Positions 28,409 through 36,156 of a stretch of 64,000 nt of DNA are shown in pieces. Numbering within the stretch: position 1 is the stretch's first letter; every line of letters begins with the position of its first letter. Location of the stretch: assembly GCA_002497905.1 (NCBI GenBank), contig DAFJ01000024.1, positions 1 through 64,000 on the forward strand, read 5' to 3'. The position numbers were made by a program, and so were the translations under genes. The notes beneath the pieces are model-generated. The model did no database searches. It saw nothing but the letters and a program-made list of their open reading frames with translations, and was not told the DNA's origin. The DNA is from Euryarchaeota archaeon UBA251 (GTDB lineage: Archaea; Thermoplasmatota; Poseidoniia; Poseidoniales; Thalassarchaeaceae).

Positions 28409-28969
28409 TCATTCGCGTCCATATGCAGCAAGCGCGGCTTGGAAGAGACGCTGTCTAGGCACGTCATGCTCCAAGAAGCACGTGAATGGAGCTAGGTCCT
28501 TCAGTAGCTCGATAGTACCAACATAGGCTCCATAGATGAATGGGTCAGCCTCCTCAGTCGCAGGTATCTCAAATCCGAGTTTTGCTAGCCCCTTACGTGT
28601 ATCCTCATCCCATATTGCATATGTGTGGCTAGTGAAGTGCAGGTAAGCAGAAAGCCGTCGTAAATCGGAGGTCATTACATCGTCTAGGCTTTCGAATAGT
28701 AGGGTATCTGGATAGCGAATTGCAAGAAGGAATAGGCGTAGCATTATCTCCTGTTCACTAGATATTTTCAGTTCTTCTAACCCCATCCATTCGTCGATTA
28801 GGCCAAACATATGATTGGGATATGGACGATACACCTTGTAGAGTAACTCTTCGTAACCTTCGGGATCTTCTTCGGCTTGGTGATGGTGCATCTCGAAGAG
28901 TTCGGGGACTCTCTCAAAGAAGGGGCGTAGACGATTACGGTCAACAGCAAGAAGGGATAGTGTCTGCAT
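28409..28969 (-). CDS. Unknown protein in the CoA-catabolic operon
   Basis: This 186-residue soluble, acidic and mostly helical protein begins MQTLSLLAVDRNRLRPFF and contains the cluster FEMHHHQAEEDPEGYEELLYK, ISSEQEIMLRLFLLAIRYPDTLLF and a C-terminal FTCFLEHDVPRQRLFQAALAAYG. I do not recognise a family. It lies between the BoxB/PaaA-like oxygenase (26 bases) and the EamA gene (no gap), so it is probably co-expressed with the oxygenase and could be an accessory or partner subunit. The His/Glu cluster could bind metal, but the spacing is not a known diiron motif. Confidence 0.65.
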   Translation of the reverse strand: MQTLSLLAVDRNRLRPFFERVPELFEMHHHQAEEDPEGYEELLYKVYRPYPNHMFGLIDEWMGLEELKISSEQEIMLRLFLLAIRYPDTLLFESLDDVMTSDLRRLSAYLHFTSHTYAIWDEDTRKGLAKLGFEIPATEEADPFIYGAYVGTIELLKDLAPFTCFLEHDVPRQRLFQAALAAYGRE

Positions 28970-28995
28970 TTCTCACACGCTCCGATGGATTAGAA

Positions 28996-30141
28996 TTACT
29001 CCTTCCATTCACGATATTGAATCCATTCAACACCGGGGGCCATGTATTCTTCCATGAGTTTCTTTTCATCCGCTTCTGTAGGAAGGTTATCGTCAAGGTA
29101 TTTTTGCCACTCAGAATCGCTTCCTTCGAATGGTTCGCCAGTGATAGTGTAGCGTTTGTCTGAGTACATGCCGATACCTCGATTGAATTTGTCTGAAGGA
29201 CAGAACAACTCAGGTTCGCCTTCTTTCCTAGCCTTACTTGTCCGCTTCATGTCTGCACGGATTTCATCGAAGTAGAGCATGCGACTTGCTTCGTTTAGGT
29301 GCTCTCGATCAGCCTTTTCGGAAGATTCGCGCTCATCATATCTGCCCTTAACTCCATAGACGTAAGCCCATTGAGCGGAAGTCGACTCATCTGTTCCAAA
29401 TAGGTCAAGGCCGGTGCTGACCCATTTGTTGATGTATTTCTGAAGGAAGGCGACAGGAATCACACCAGCTCTCACGATTCTGCGGATTCCATTTGCTCCG
29501 GTGCCTAAGTGGAAAGACTCTTCTTTTAGCATGGGTCCCATTGAAGCAGCCAGAGGCTGGAACGAACTTGTTGAGAGCATCTTGAGTTGATACTTCCCAT
29601 CTCGGTCGATGAACTGGGTGAAGCAGAAGAAATCGAGCCAGTGATCAATTGGAGCGTTGAATGAACCAAGAAGACGGGTACCATCCTGTGCGTTTCTTTC
29701 AAGGAGTTTCGCGGCTTCTCTTACACCCTGTTCGCCGAAGTATGTGCAGAGGAGGTAAGCCATTTGCCATCCGTGGCGTTGTTCTTCACACATGATTCGA
29801 AGTGCGGACTTTCGATCGTACTCGGTCGGGGCAGTTGCAAGGAGATGGTTTTGCTGTTCGACGGAGGCGAATTCAGTGTCGCCCTGAACACTGACCATGG
29901 TTAGGATAGCATCGATAATGTTCTGTTGGGGGATTTGCATTCGGCGTTTCCATTTGGGCATGCCCGCGAAATCACCGAATTCGATTGTATCTCCTGCGGA
30001 ATCCCAATCAAAGCGAATTTCGAAGCGGTAGTCCCCAAGCCAAGATGGATCGAAGCCGATACGAGTTTGCCAATCTTGGAATTCTTGGACCCACCCCTCA
30101 AAGTTGGGATGGTAATTCTCTACAATCTCAGTGGTGCTCAT
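28996..30141 (-). CDS. BoxB/PaaA-like ferritin-fold diiron oxygenase (acyl-CoA epoxidase family)
   Basis: This 381-residue protein belongs to the ferritin-like diiron group that epoxidises aromatic CoA thioesters (BoxB on benzoyl-CoA, PaaA on phenylacetyl-CoA). One metal-ligand helix reads ALRIMCEEQRHGWQMAYLL (E-x2-H type), and a second carries MLKEESFHLGTGANGIRR (E-x2-H). An earlier glutamate in VQGDTEFASVEQQNHLL fits the missing ligand. The length lies between PaaA and BoxB. The flanking enoyl-CoA hydratase and 3-hydroxyacyl-CoA dehydrogenase fit a downstream CoA-thioester pathway. No reductase (PaaE/BoxA) gene is in the window. The substrate is inferred only. Confidence 0.8.
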   Translation of the reverse strand: MSTTEIVENYHPNFEGWVQEFQDWQTRIGFDPSWLGDYRFEIRFDWDSAGDTIEFGDFAGMPKWKRRMQIPQQNIIDAILTMVSVQGDTEFASVEQQNHLLATAPTEYDRKSALRIMCEEQRHGWQMAYLLCTYFGEQGVREAAKLLERNAQDGTRLLGSFNAPIDHWLDFFCFTQFIDRDGKYQLKMLSTSSFQPLAASMGPMLKEESFHLGTGANGIRRIVRAGVIPVAFLQKYINKWVSTGLDLFGTDESTSAQWAYVYGVKGRYDERESSEKADREHLNEASRMLYFDEIRADMKRTSKARKEGEPELFCPSDKFNRGIGMYSDKRYTITGEPFEGSDSEWQKYLDDNLPTEADEKKLMEEYMAPGVEWIQYREWKE

Positions 30142-30222
30142 GTTTAGTAGGGGGTGGATGGTGGTATTTCAACATCAGCCATGGCCCGTGGAAAGCCATC
30201 CTGCGAGCAGGTGACTGGAATC

Positions 30223-31083
30223 TTAGTTTCCGGAGAAGCGCGGAGTTTCCTTTTCGACATAGGCTTTGATTCCGGCCTTTGCATCATCCGATTGGAAGAG
30301 ATCGGACTGGAGTTCACGCTCTAGCGCAAGATGATACTCCAATGGAATCTCCATCCCACTCTGCACGCTTCGCTTGATGTTCCCAATGGCCTTAGCTGCA
30401 GCGAAAGGAAGGGTGAATCGACCAGCATAGTCTAGGGTATCTTGTCGGTATTCTTCGAGAGTCATACTGTCATATATGTCGTGCACTAGATCCATTTCTT
30501 TGGCCTCTTCAAACGAGAATTTTCGACCAGTGACCATGATCTCCATCGCTTTCGCTTTACCGACGAGACGTGAAAGTCGAGCAGTACCACCTGTGCCTGC
30601 GAGGACACCAAGGGAGACCTCTGGAAGTCCTACCTGGAAGTTGCCCTTGCGACCAATGCGAATATCTGCTGCCATGGCGATTTCAAGGCCACCACCAACA
30701 GTATGGCCGTTCAGAGCAGCGATAACGAGTTTTGGGGTCTGTTCTAGGCGAGAGAGAGTTTCGTTTGCATGGAGGCAGAAGAAGTACTTGTAGCGCGGCG
30801 TGAGTTTGTTGAGATACTTGATGCTAGCACCAGCTGAAAAGAATTTGTCACCGTGTCCAGTGAGAAGTATTACTGAAACATCATCATCAAATCGAGCTGC
30901 AAGGATTGCGTCATCGATATCGTGCCACATTTCGCGAGTGTAGGTATTCACCGACGTCTTGTCGCCTTCAAGCGGTTCACCATCCGAATCGGAGATAAGT
31001 TCGATGATGGCGACACCATTGTCACTCACACCGTAGTTCACAAGTCGGTTCTTCATAGGCTTCAGTTCAGGCCACTCTGACAT
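30223..31083 (-). CDS. Enoyl-CoA hydratase/isomerase family protein
   Basis: This crotonase-fold enzyme of about 286 residues has FFSAGASIKYLNKLTPR, the oxyanion-hole segment ALNGHTVGGGLEIAMAADIRIG and GLPEVSLGVLAGTGGTARLSRLVG, where the glutamate of PEVSLG fits a true hydratase. I chose the ATG at 31083 (MSEWPELKP); the open frame reaches 31215 but that part overlaps the preceding FAD oxidoreductase gene and looks non-coding. It lies 81 bases before the BoxB/PaaA-like oxygenase gene, so it probably handles that enzyme's ring-opened or hydrated products. Confidence 0.9.
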   Translation of the reverse strand: MSEWPELKPMKNRLVNYGVSDNGVAIIELISDSDGEPLEGDKTSVNTYTREMWHDIDDAILAARFDDDVSVILLTGHGDKFFSAGASIKYLNKLTPRYKYFFCLHANETLSRLEQTPKLVIAALNGHTVGGGLEIAMAADIRIGRKGNFQVGLPEVSLGVLAGTGGTARLSRLVGKAKAMEIMVTGRKFSFEEAKEMDLVHDIYDSMTLEEYRQDTLDYAGRFTLPFAAAKAIGNIKRSVQSGMEIPLEYHLALERELQSDLFQSDDAKAGIKAYVEKETPRFSGN

Positions 31084-31126
31084 ACATCGCCCAACGGAAC
31101 GGGGCATAAGAAGTTGAGGTCGAGTA

Positions 31127-32365
31127 TCAGGCGGTGTCATTATCGCCGAAGGACACCCGTCCCCCGGAGGATCTGATACTCTTCCACTCCTCTGCAATCT
31201 CGTTCGCTCTGACACTCATTTCCCACTCGTCTCGCTTCAACGCCTTTCTGAAGGGCATTCTTCGTGCAGTTCGCCCATCGGTCAGTTGCACCTTTCTAAG
31301 TAGCAGTTGTTTTGTAATCGGCCAAAGCATACGGCGAAACAATCCTGGCTTGTATAGACGTTCCATGAACAATAGACCATCTCCAGTTTTCTCTTGGTTC
31401 TTCATCCAATAAGTAGCGACTCGCTTGAATCCACGGTCGCCAATACGGTTCATCAGTAGGCGGTTAGTTGCACTAGTACGAATCGATGGGAGCAACGTGG
31501 AGCGGATACGTGCATCGTATTCTTGGCCGCCTCCATTGAGGATGGTTTGCGCTGCGTGAACACCACTTGTAATCGCATAACGCATTCCAAAGCCCCACAT
31601 AAAGTCCTGAAGCCCACCGGCTTCACCAACGTAGTACTTTCCATCATGGTAGTAGGAATTAGGGAGGGAGAAGTCACCCATCCCTCCGACCCGTTTGATA
31701 GGTTCACGATCGAGGTCAGGATACATCCGTTCATACCAGGCAATAGTCTCGTTGAGATATCGATTTGATTGTTTTTGTTTACGCCATAGACAGGTGCATA
31801 TGAGGCCTATTCCTTGTATGACTATTAGGTAAGAATAGGCGCCTGGCGCTAACTTGTCATTGAGTTGAAATGTCACATGATCAGGGTGAGATGTTCGAAA
31901 AACTTCGCCAAATGCGACTGCACTCGTCTTCTTCGGACCTGCGGCAATGATGGTGCAAGTTTCTGGGTCAACCTTTGAACCGTATCTAATTTCTGCACCT
32001 GCTTTGATTGCCATCCGCTTGAATCCCTGGTCGATACAGTGTTCATCTGTACCTCGTTCAACAATTCTGAACGCTAGTCGAGGGCTCTGAGGTATGGTGA
32101 TTGTGTCATCTGGGTGTGCCAGATCCATCTGCTTGAAATCTGTTGAACGGAAGCCATCAGGATCTAGTCCCCATTCTCTCATTTCATCGAAGAAGTCACT
32201 GCTTTGTGTCCAATTTTCAAGGCCTTGAAAATCTCCATCAAAACGGGCTCCGGAATCTTTCCGAATATCGTGAACGGTGACATTCCGGCCCGCTTTAGCA
32301 AGAATAGTGGCCGCCGCGAGGCCGGAAAGACCAGCACCGAGAATGTGGATAACCTCGTCCGACAT
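31127..32365 (-). CDS. FAD-dependent oxidoreductase, geranylgeranyl-reductase-like
   Basis: This protein of about 412 residues opens with the FAD-binding motif ILGAGLSGLAAATILAKAGRNVTVHD. Later it shows the second flavin contact YVGEAGGLQDFMWGFGMRYAITSGVHAAQTI, which is the pattern of geranylgeranyl reductases and related flavin monooxygenases. The C-terminal 100 residues are basic and helical. It may reduce isoprenoid double bonds or hydroxylate a substrate; the family alone does not decide. I chose the ATG at 32365 because GGAG lies upstream and the Rossmann motif follows at once; the upstream extension overlaps the divergent moaE gene. Confidence 0.82.
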   Translation of the reverse strand: MSDEVIHILGAGLSGLAAATILAKAGRNVTVHDIRKDSGARFDGDFQGLENWTQSSDFFDEMREWGLDPDGFRSTDFKQMDLAHPDDTITIPQSPRLAFRIVERGTDEHCIDQGFKRMAIKAGAEIRYGSKVDPETCTIIAAGPKKTSAVAFGEVFRTSHPDHVTFQLNDKLAPGAYSYLIVIQGIGLICTCLWRKQKQSNRYLNETIAWYERMYPDLDREPIKRVGGMGDFSLPNSYYHDGKYYVGEAGGLQDFMWGFGMRYAITSGVHAAQTILNGGGQEYDARIRSTLLPSIRTSATNRLLMNRIGDRGFKRVATYWMKNQEKTGDGLLFMERLYKPGLFRRMLWPITKQLLLRKVQLTDGRTARRMPFRKALKRDEWEMSVRANEIAEEWKSIRSSGGRVSFGDNDTA

Positions 32366-32446
32366 GGCGTCTCCTCGGAATCGCCATGCATCAATGTGCC
32401 CAAGAATGCTCCGAAGCACCTTTGCGTTCGATGCCGTCCATGCATC

Positions 32447-32872
32447 ATGGCCGAGCGGGTGGTAATCCATGTTGAGACCGATCATCTTGATTCAGATGCT
32501 CTCAGATCTAAACTCGATTTGTCTGGTTGTGGTGGCGTAGTGTCCTTCCTAGGGATTACACGAGGAGTGGAAGACGGAATGGAGGTCCATGCGCTTGAAT
32601 TCGATGCTTGGGAAGAGCGCCTTCCTACGGTTCTGAATGATCTTGTCCTAGAGTCAGTGAATCGTTTCGGTGTACTCGCGGTTGCTATAGCGCATCGCAT
32701 CGGTCGTGTCGGAGTAGGTGAACCGATTGTGTCGATTCATGTCGGTTCTGCACATCGTAAGGAGGCCTTTGAGGCCTGTTCATGGCTTATCGATTCCCTC
32801 AAGAAACAGGCCCCTTTGTGGAAGAAGGAGATTCGAGAGGATGGGACACATTGGAAGGAGGGATTGGGATGA
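32447..32872 (+). CDS. moaE: Molybdopterin synthase catalytic subunit MoaE
   Basis: This protein of about 142 residues transfers sulfur from thiocarboxylated MoaD to precursor Z to make molybdopterin. Family landmarks are GGVVSFLGITRGVEDG, LEFDAWEE, AIAHRIGRVGVGEPIVSIHVGSAHRKEAFEAC and the catalytic lysine region KKQAPLWKKEIREDGTHWKEG. I chose the ATG at 32447; the open frame extends upstream but only into the antisense of the FAD oxidoreductase gene. The stop codon overlaps the moaC start (ATGA). No MoaD gene is in the window. Confidence 0.93.
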   Translation: MAERVVIHVETDHLDSDALRSKLDLSGCGGVVSFLGITRGVEDGMEVHALEFDAWEERLPTVLNDLVLESVNRFGVLAVAIAHRIGRVGVGEPIVSIHVGSAHRKEAFEACSWLIDSLKKQAPLWKKEIREDGTHWKEGLG

Positions 32873-33330
32873 ATGAGAAGGGCATTGATGGCATAATTCC
32901 TGTAGGACACAAGCCCATTATCGAGCGTTATGCTCAGGCTGAGGGCCGGCTACGTCTTGGTTCGGAAAGTATCGCTGCTATCCATCAAGGACTTGTGTCG
33001 AAGGGAGATGTATTGGAAGCGAGTACCGTAGCTGCCATTCAAGCGGCTAAAGAGACCCCACGTGCGATTCCCCATTGCCATCCCATTCCACTGGAGAGTT
33101 GCCGAGTTGAGTGGGATTGGGAAGAATCCGACCTGATATGTCGAGTTAGTGTGTCTGCCCATTGGAAGACCGGCGTAGAGATGGAGGCACTTTGTGCTGT
33201 GACTACCGGGTTACTCTGCGCACTCGATATGGTGAAGTCCTTCGAGAAGGATGATGATGGTCAGTATCCATCTACTCGAATCCATGGAGTTCGAGTTCTG
33301 GAGAAGCGTAAATCCGATGGTGAGGTTTAG
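32869..33330 (+). CDS. moaC: Cyclic pyranopterin monophosphate synthase MoaC
   Basis: This protein of about 153 residues catalyses the second half-reaction from GTP to cPMP in molybdenum-cofactor synthesis. Signatures are IPHCHPIPLESCRVEW and the active-site segment GVEMEALCAVTTGLLCALDMVKSFEKDD. The ATG at 32869 overlaps the moaE stop codon, and GGAGG lies seven bases upstream, so the pair is translationally coupled. The open frame beginning at 32782 is an upstream extension inside moaE and was not used. Confidence 0.93.
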   Translation: MNEKGIDGIIPVGHKPIIERYAQAEGRLRLGSESIAAIHQGLVSKGDVLEASTVAAIQAAKETPRAIPHCHPIPLESCRVEWDWEESDLICRVSVSAHWKTGVEMEALCAVTTGLLCALDMVKSFEKDDDGQYPSTRIHGVRVLEKRKSDGEV

Positions 33331-33354
33331 ACACCTAATCCTCTACGAGCCACC

Positions 33355-34308
33355 ATGAAGCGCACCGCCGATCTGGCTGAGTCCTTCCTGAGAGCAACTG
33401 AAGCCGCTGCCATTGCTGCAGCTGATTGGCGTGGCCGAGGAGAGGGGAAAATAGCAGATGGTGCCGCGGTAGAAGCTATGCGTGCGGTATTCGACACAGT
33501 TCCTTTCGACGGTCGTGTTGCAATTGGTGAAGGGGAGCGTGATGATGCACCCATGCTTTGGATTGGGGAACCACTCGGCAACCGACAGGGGGACTCTGAT
33601 GCGCTGAGTATCGATATTGCAGTTGATCCTCTTGAGTGTACTAACCATTGTGCTAAGGATTCACCTAACGCAATCGCAGTCCTTGCAGCCGCTCCTCGCG
33701 GAACTCTACTCCATGCACCTGACTGCTACATGGACAAGATTGCCGGTCCTGCTGAACTTGCGGGAAAGATTTCTCTTGAAGCTGATGTTGCTTACAACAT
33801 TGAAGCGGCTTCGCAGGCGCTAGACAAGCCGGTTCGTGATCTTTTGACAGTAGTCATGGATCGTCCTCGTCATGAGAATCTCATTCGTGAGCTTCGAGAT
33901 TTGGATGTAAAGGTCCGTTTGATTGGCGATGGTGATGTGTCTGCGGCTCTCGATGCTGCGAATCCAGATTCCGAGGTTGACATGCTGATTGGTATTGGTG
34001 CCGCCCCGGAAGGCGTCATTACCGCTACAGCATTACGTGGTTTAGGGGCTCATTTTGAGGGGCAACTTGTGTTCAAGAATGATGGTCATCGAGAACGTGC
34101 GGAGGATATGATAGATGGTGATATCGAGCGTATATGGCAGCGGGATGATCTTTGCACATCTGATGATGCAATCTTCGTTGCGAGTGGTGTATGCAGCGGT
34201 TATCTTCCTGGTGTAGAGTTTCTACCCGGGCGCACTGCCGTTCATAGCGAGATTATCGATGTCATGCAAGGAACTCGCCGATTCGTGAGCAATGACTACC
34301 CTCGTTGA
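33355..34308 (+). CDS. glpX: Class II fructose-1,6-bisphosphatase, GlpX type
   Basis: This 317-residue enzyme hydrolyses fructose-1,6-bisphosphate to fructose-6-phosphate in gluconeogenesis. Landmarks are AAIAAADWRGRGEGKIADGAAVEAMR, the metal-binding VAIGEGERDDAPMLWIGE and the IGIGAAPEGVITATALRGLGA stretch. The metal motif normally written DPLEGT reads DPLECTNHCAKDSPN here, a notable deviation close to the active site. Archaea mostly use other FBPase classes, so a bacterial type is probably an old transfer. A class I aldolase follows directly, giving consecutive steps of the sugar-phosphate pathway. Confidence 0.93.
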   Translation: MKRTADLAESFLRATEAAAIAAADWRGRGEGKIADGAAVEAMRAVFDTVPFDGRVAIGEGERDDAPMLWIGEPLGNRQGDSDALSIDIAVDPLECTNHCAKDSPNAIAVLAAAPRGTLLHAPDCYMDKIAGPAELAGKISLEADVAYNIEAASQALDKPVRDLLTVVMDRPRHENLIRELRDLDVKVRLIGDGDVSAALDAANPDSEVDMLIGIGAAPEGVITATALRGLGAHFEGQLVFKNDGHRERAEDMIDGDIERIWQRDDLCTSDDAIFVASGVCSGYLPGVEFLPGRTAVHSEIIDVMQGTRRFVSNDYPR

Positions 34309-34356
34309 GAATACTCTGTGCGAACTCTTCAAGGACTGTTAGAGGGTGCTTTGGCC

Positions 34357-35370
34357 ATGGACACAGCGCTCCTTGAATCAACAGCGAATTTCCTCGTGGG
34401 ACCCGGACGAGGCATCCTCGCGGCAGATGAATCCAATGGCACCATGACGAAGAGACTCGAAGCAGTTGGGGTAGAATCTTCATCGGAAACACGGCGAGAG
34501 TACCGTGCTAATTTGTTCGCTATGCCAACGATGGCGAAAGCAATCAGTGGTGTGATTCTCTACGATGAAACCATCCGCCAGAATGCAGTTGACGGCACCT
34601 CAATCCCTGATTATCTACATGCTCGCGACATCATGCCTGGCATCAAAGTGGATACTGGAGCCAAACCACTCGCTTGTAATGATGGTGAGACTGTTACAGA
34701 GGGTCTCGATGGTTTACGGGATCGCTGTATGGAGTATTTCCAGATGGGTGCCCGATTCGCTAAGTGGAGAGCTGTAATCCGCATTGATGATGGCATGCCT
34801 TCAGATGCTTGTATATCCACTAACGCTCATGCTCTCGCACGTTATGCTGCCATCTGTCAAGAACAAGGGCTCGTCCCAATTATCGAACCCGAGGTCTTGA
34901 TGGAGGGAAATCATGATGCTCAACGATGCTTCGATATCACCGCGACTGTCCTTGATGCTACATGGGAAGCTTGCGCGGTTCAGGGTGTTCATCTTCCTGG
35001 TGCACTTCTGAAGCCTAACATGATTCTTCCAGGTAAGGCACATGCTGTCCGTAGCGATGTGGATACATGTGCTAGGATGACCATTGATCTTCTTCACAAC
35101 CATGTCCCTCACGAAATCCCTGGTGTTGTTTTCTTGTCTGGCGGACAAACCGAGGTCGAAGCTACGGCGCATCTCAACGCGATGAACAACATGGGGCCTC
35201 ATCCGTTCCAATTGTCTTACTCTTATGGTCGGGCACTCCAATCATCCACCCTCAAAACATGGGCGAAGAATCGCGACAATGTAGGCGAAGCTCACGAAGT
35301 ATTTGCTCATCGATGCGAGATGGCACATCTTGCCCGTTCAGGCTCCTGGTCCACAGATCTAGAGGTATGA
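34357..35370 (+). CDS. Class I fructose-bisphosphate aldolase, eukaryote/bacterial form
   Basis: This protein of about 337 residues cleaves or forms fructose-1,6-bisphosphate through a lysine Schiff base. It matches the classical animal/plant class I family: GPGRGILAADESNGTMTKR, GVILYDETIRQ, ARFAKWRAVIRI, the region VPIIEPEVLMEGNHD, and the Schiff-base lysine in GALLKPNMILPG, followed by FLSGGQTEVEATAHLNAMN. Archaea usually carry the unrelated DhnA/FBPA types instead. I preferred the ATG at 34357, with GAGGGTG upstream; a GTG at 34318 lies in frame. It is probably in one operon with glpX. Confidence 0.92.
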   Translation: MDTALLESTANFLVGPGRGILAADESNGTMTKRLEAVGVESSSETRREYRANLFAMPTMAKAISGVILYDETIRQNAVDGTSIPDYLHARDIMPGIKVDTGAKPLACNDGETVTEGLDGLRDRCMEYFQMGARFAKWRAVIRIDDGMPSDACISTNAHALARYAAICQEQGLVPIIEPEVLMEGNHDAQRCFDITATVLDATWEACAVQGVHLPGALLKPNMILPGKAHAVRSDVDTCARMTIDLLHNHVPHEIPGVVFLSGGQTEVEATAHLNAMNNMGPHPFQLSYSYGRALQSSTLKTWAKNRDNVGEAHEVFAHRCEMAHLARSGSWSTDLEV

Positions 35371-35376
35371 GCATTC

Positions 35377-36156
35377 ATGCGCATCGTCTCTTGGAATCTT
35401 AATGGAATCCGTGCAGCAATCCGGAAGGGATTGGATCTTTTCATTCATGAATTAGATGCGGACATTTGGCTCTTCCAAGAGGTTCGTGCTCTTCCCGAGC
35501 AACTTCCCAAGGATTGGACTCCTCCCTCTGATATGCAGGTAGAATGGCATCCTGCGGAGAAAAAAGGGTACTCTGGTGTGGCGACTTGGGGTCGCGGAGT
35601 ATTCACAACTATTGGAAAAGGCATGGGACGTGGAGATGATCCAGGAGATTTGGAAGGTCGTATACTTGTTACGCAGCATAATGGGATTAGATGCATAAAC
35701 ACGTATCTACCAAGTGGTTCATCAAAAATCGAACGACAGTTATACAAGGAGAAATGGATGAATGATTGGGCTGAATGGTTAGAATCTGAACTTGTCAGCG
35801 AGGAGCCTGTAATCGTCGCGGGCGACTTGAATATCGCTCATGAGGAAATCGATATTTGGAACGCTCGCGGAAATATGATGTCATCAGGCTTCCTTCCTCA
35901 GGAACGGGAATGGTTCAGTAGTCTTCTTGGAAATGGTTGGCATGATCTCTGTCGTGAACATTGGGGCCCAGTTCAGGGCCCCTATTCTTGGTGGTCAAAC
36001 AGGGGGCGAGCACGGGAGGACAACAAGGGTTGGCGCATCGACTACATACTAGGAAACGATGCTGCGAAGGAACGATTCAAGGATGCACGCATTGTGAGAG
36101 CAGGTGGCCTCCAGGTATCTGACCATGCGCCAGTAGTTGTTGACTTTGACATCTAA
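35377..36156 (+). CDS. xthA: Exodeoxyribonuclease III / AP endonuclease
   Basis: This 259-residue enzyme cuts at abasic sites and removes 3' blocking groups in base-excision repair. The first strand and metal site MRIVSWNLNGIRAA, the metal glutamate in IWLFQEVRA, INTYLPSG, GDLNIAHEEIDIWN and the final RIDYILGND ... SDHAPVVVDF are all present. Length is standard. It starts six bases after the aldolase stop codon, and its own stop codon abuts the stop codon of the convergent gene at 36157. Confidence 0.95.
   Translation: MRIVSWNLNGIRAAIRKGLDLFIHELDADIWLFQEVRALPEQLPKDWTPPSDMQVEWHPAEKKGYSGVATWGRGVFTTIGKGMGRGDDPGDLEGRILVTQHNGIRCINTYLPSGSSKIERQLYKEKWMNDWAEWLESELVSEEPVIVAGDLNIAHEEIDIWNARGNMMSSGFLPQEREWFSSLLGNGWHDLCREHWGPVQGPYSWWSNRGRAREDNKGWRIDYILGNDAAKERFKDARIVRAGGLQVSDHAPVVVDFDI

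Noticed and set aside
31084..31215. Upstream part of the open frame of the enoyl-CoA hydratase
   Set aside because: It overlaps the end of the FAD oxidoreductase gene and is proline/arginine-rich noise.
32204..32446. Upstream part of the open frame containing moaE
   Set aside because: It is antisense to the FAD oxidoreductase start; MoaE similarity begins only after the ATG at 32447.
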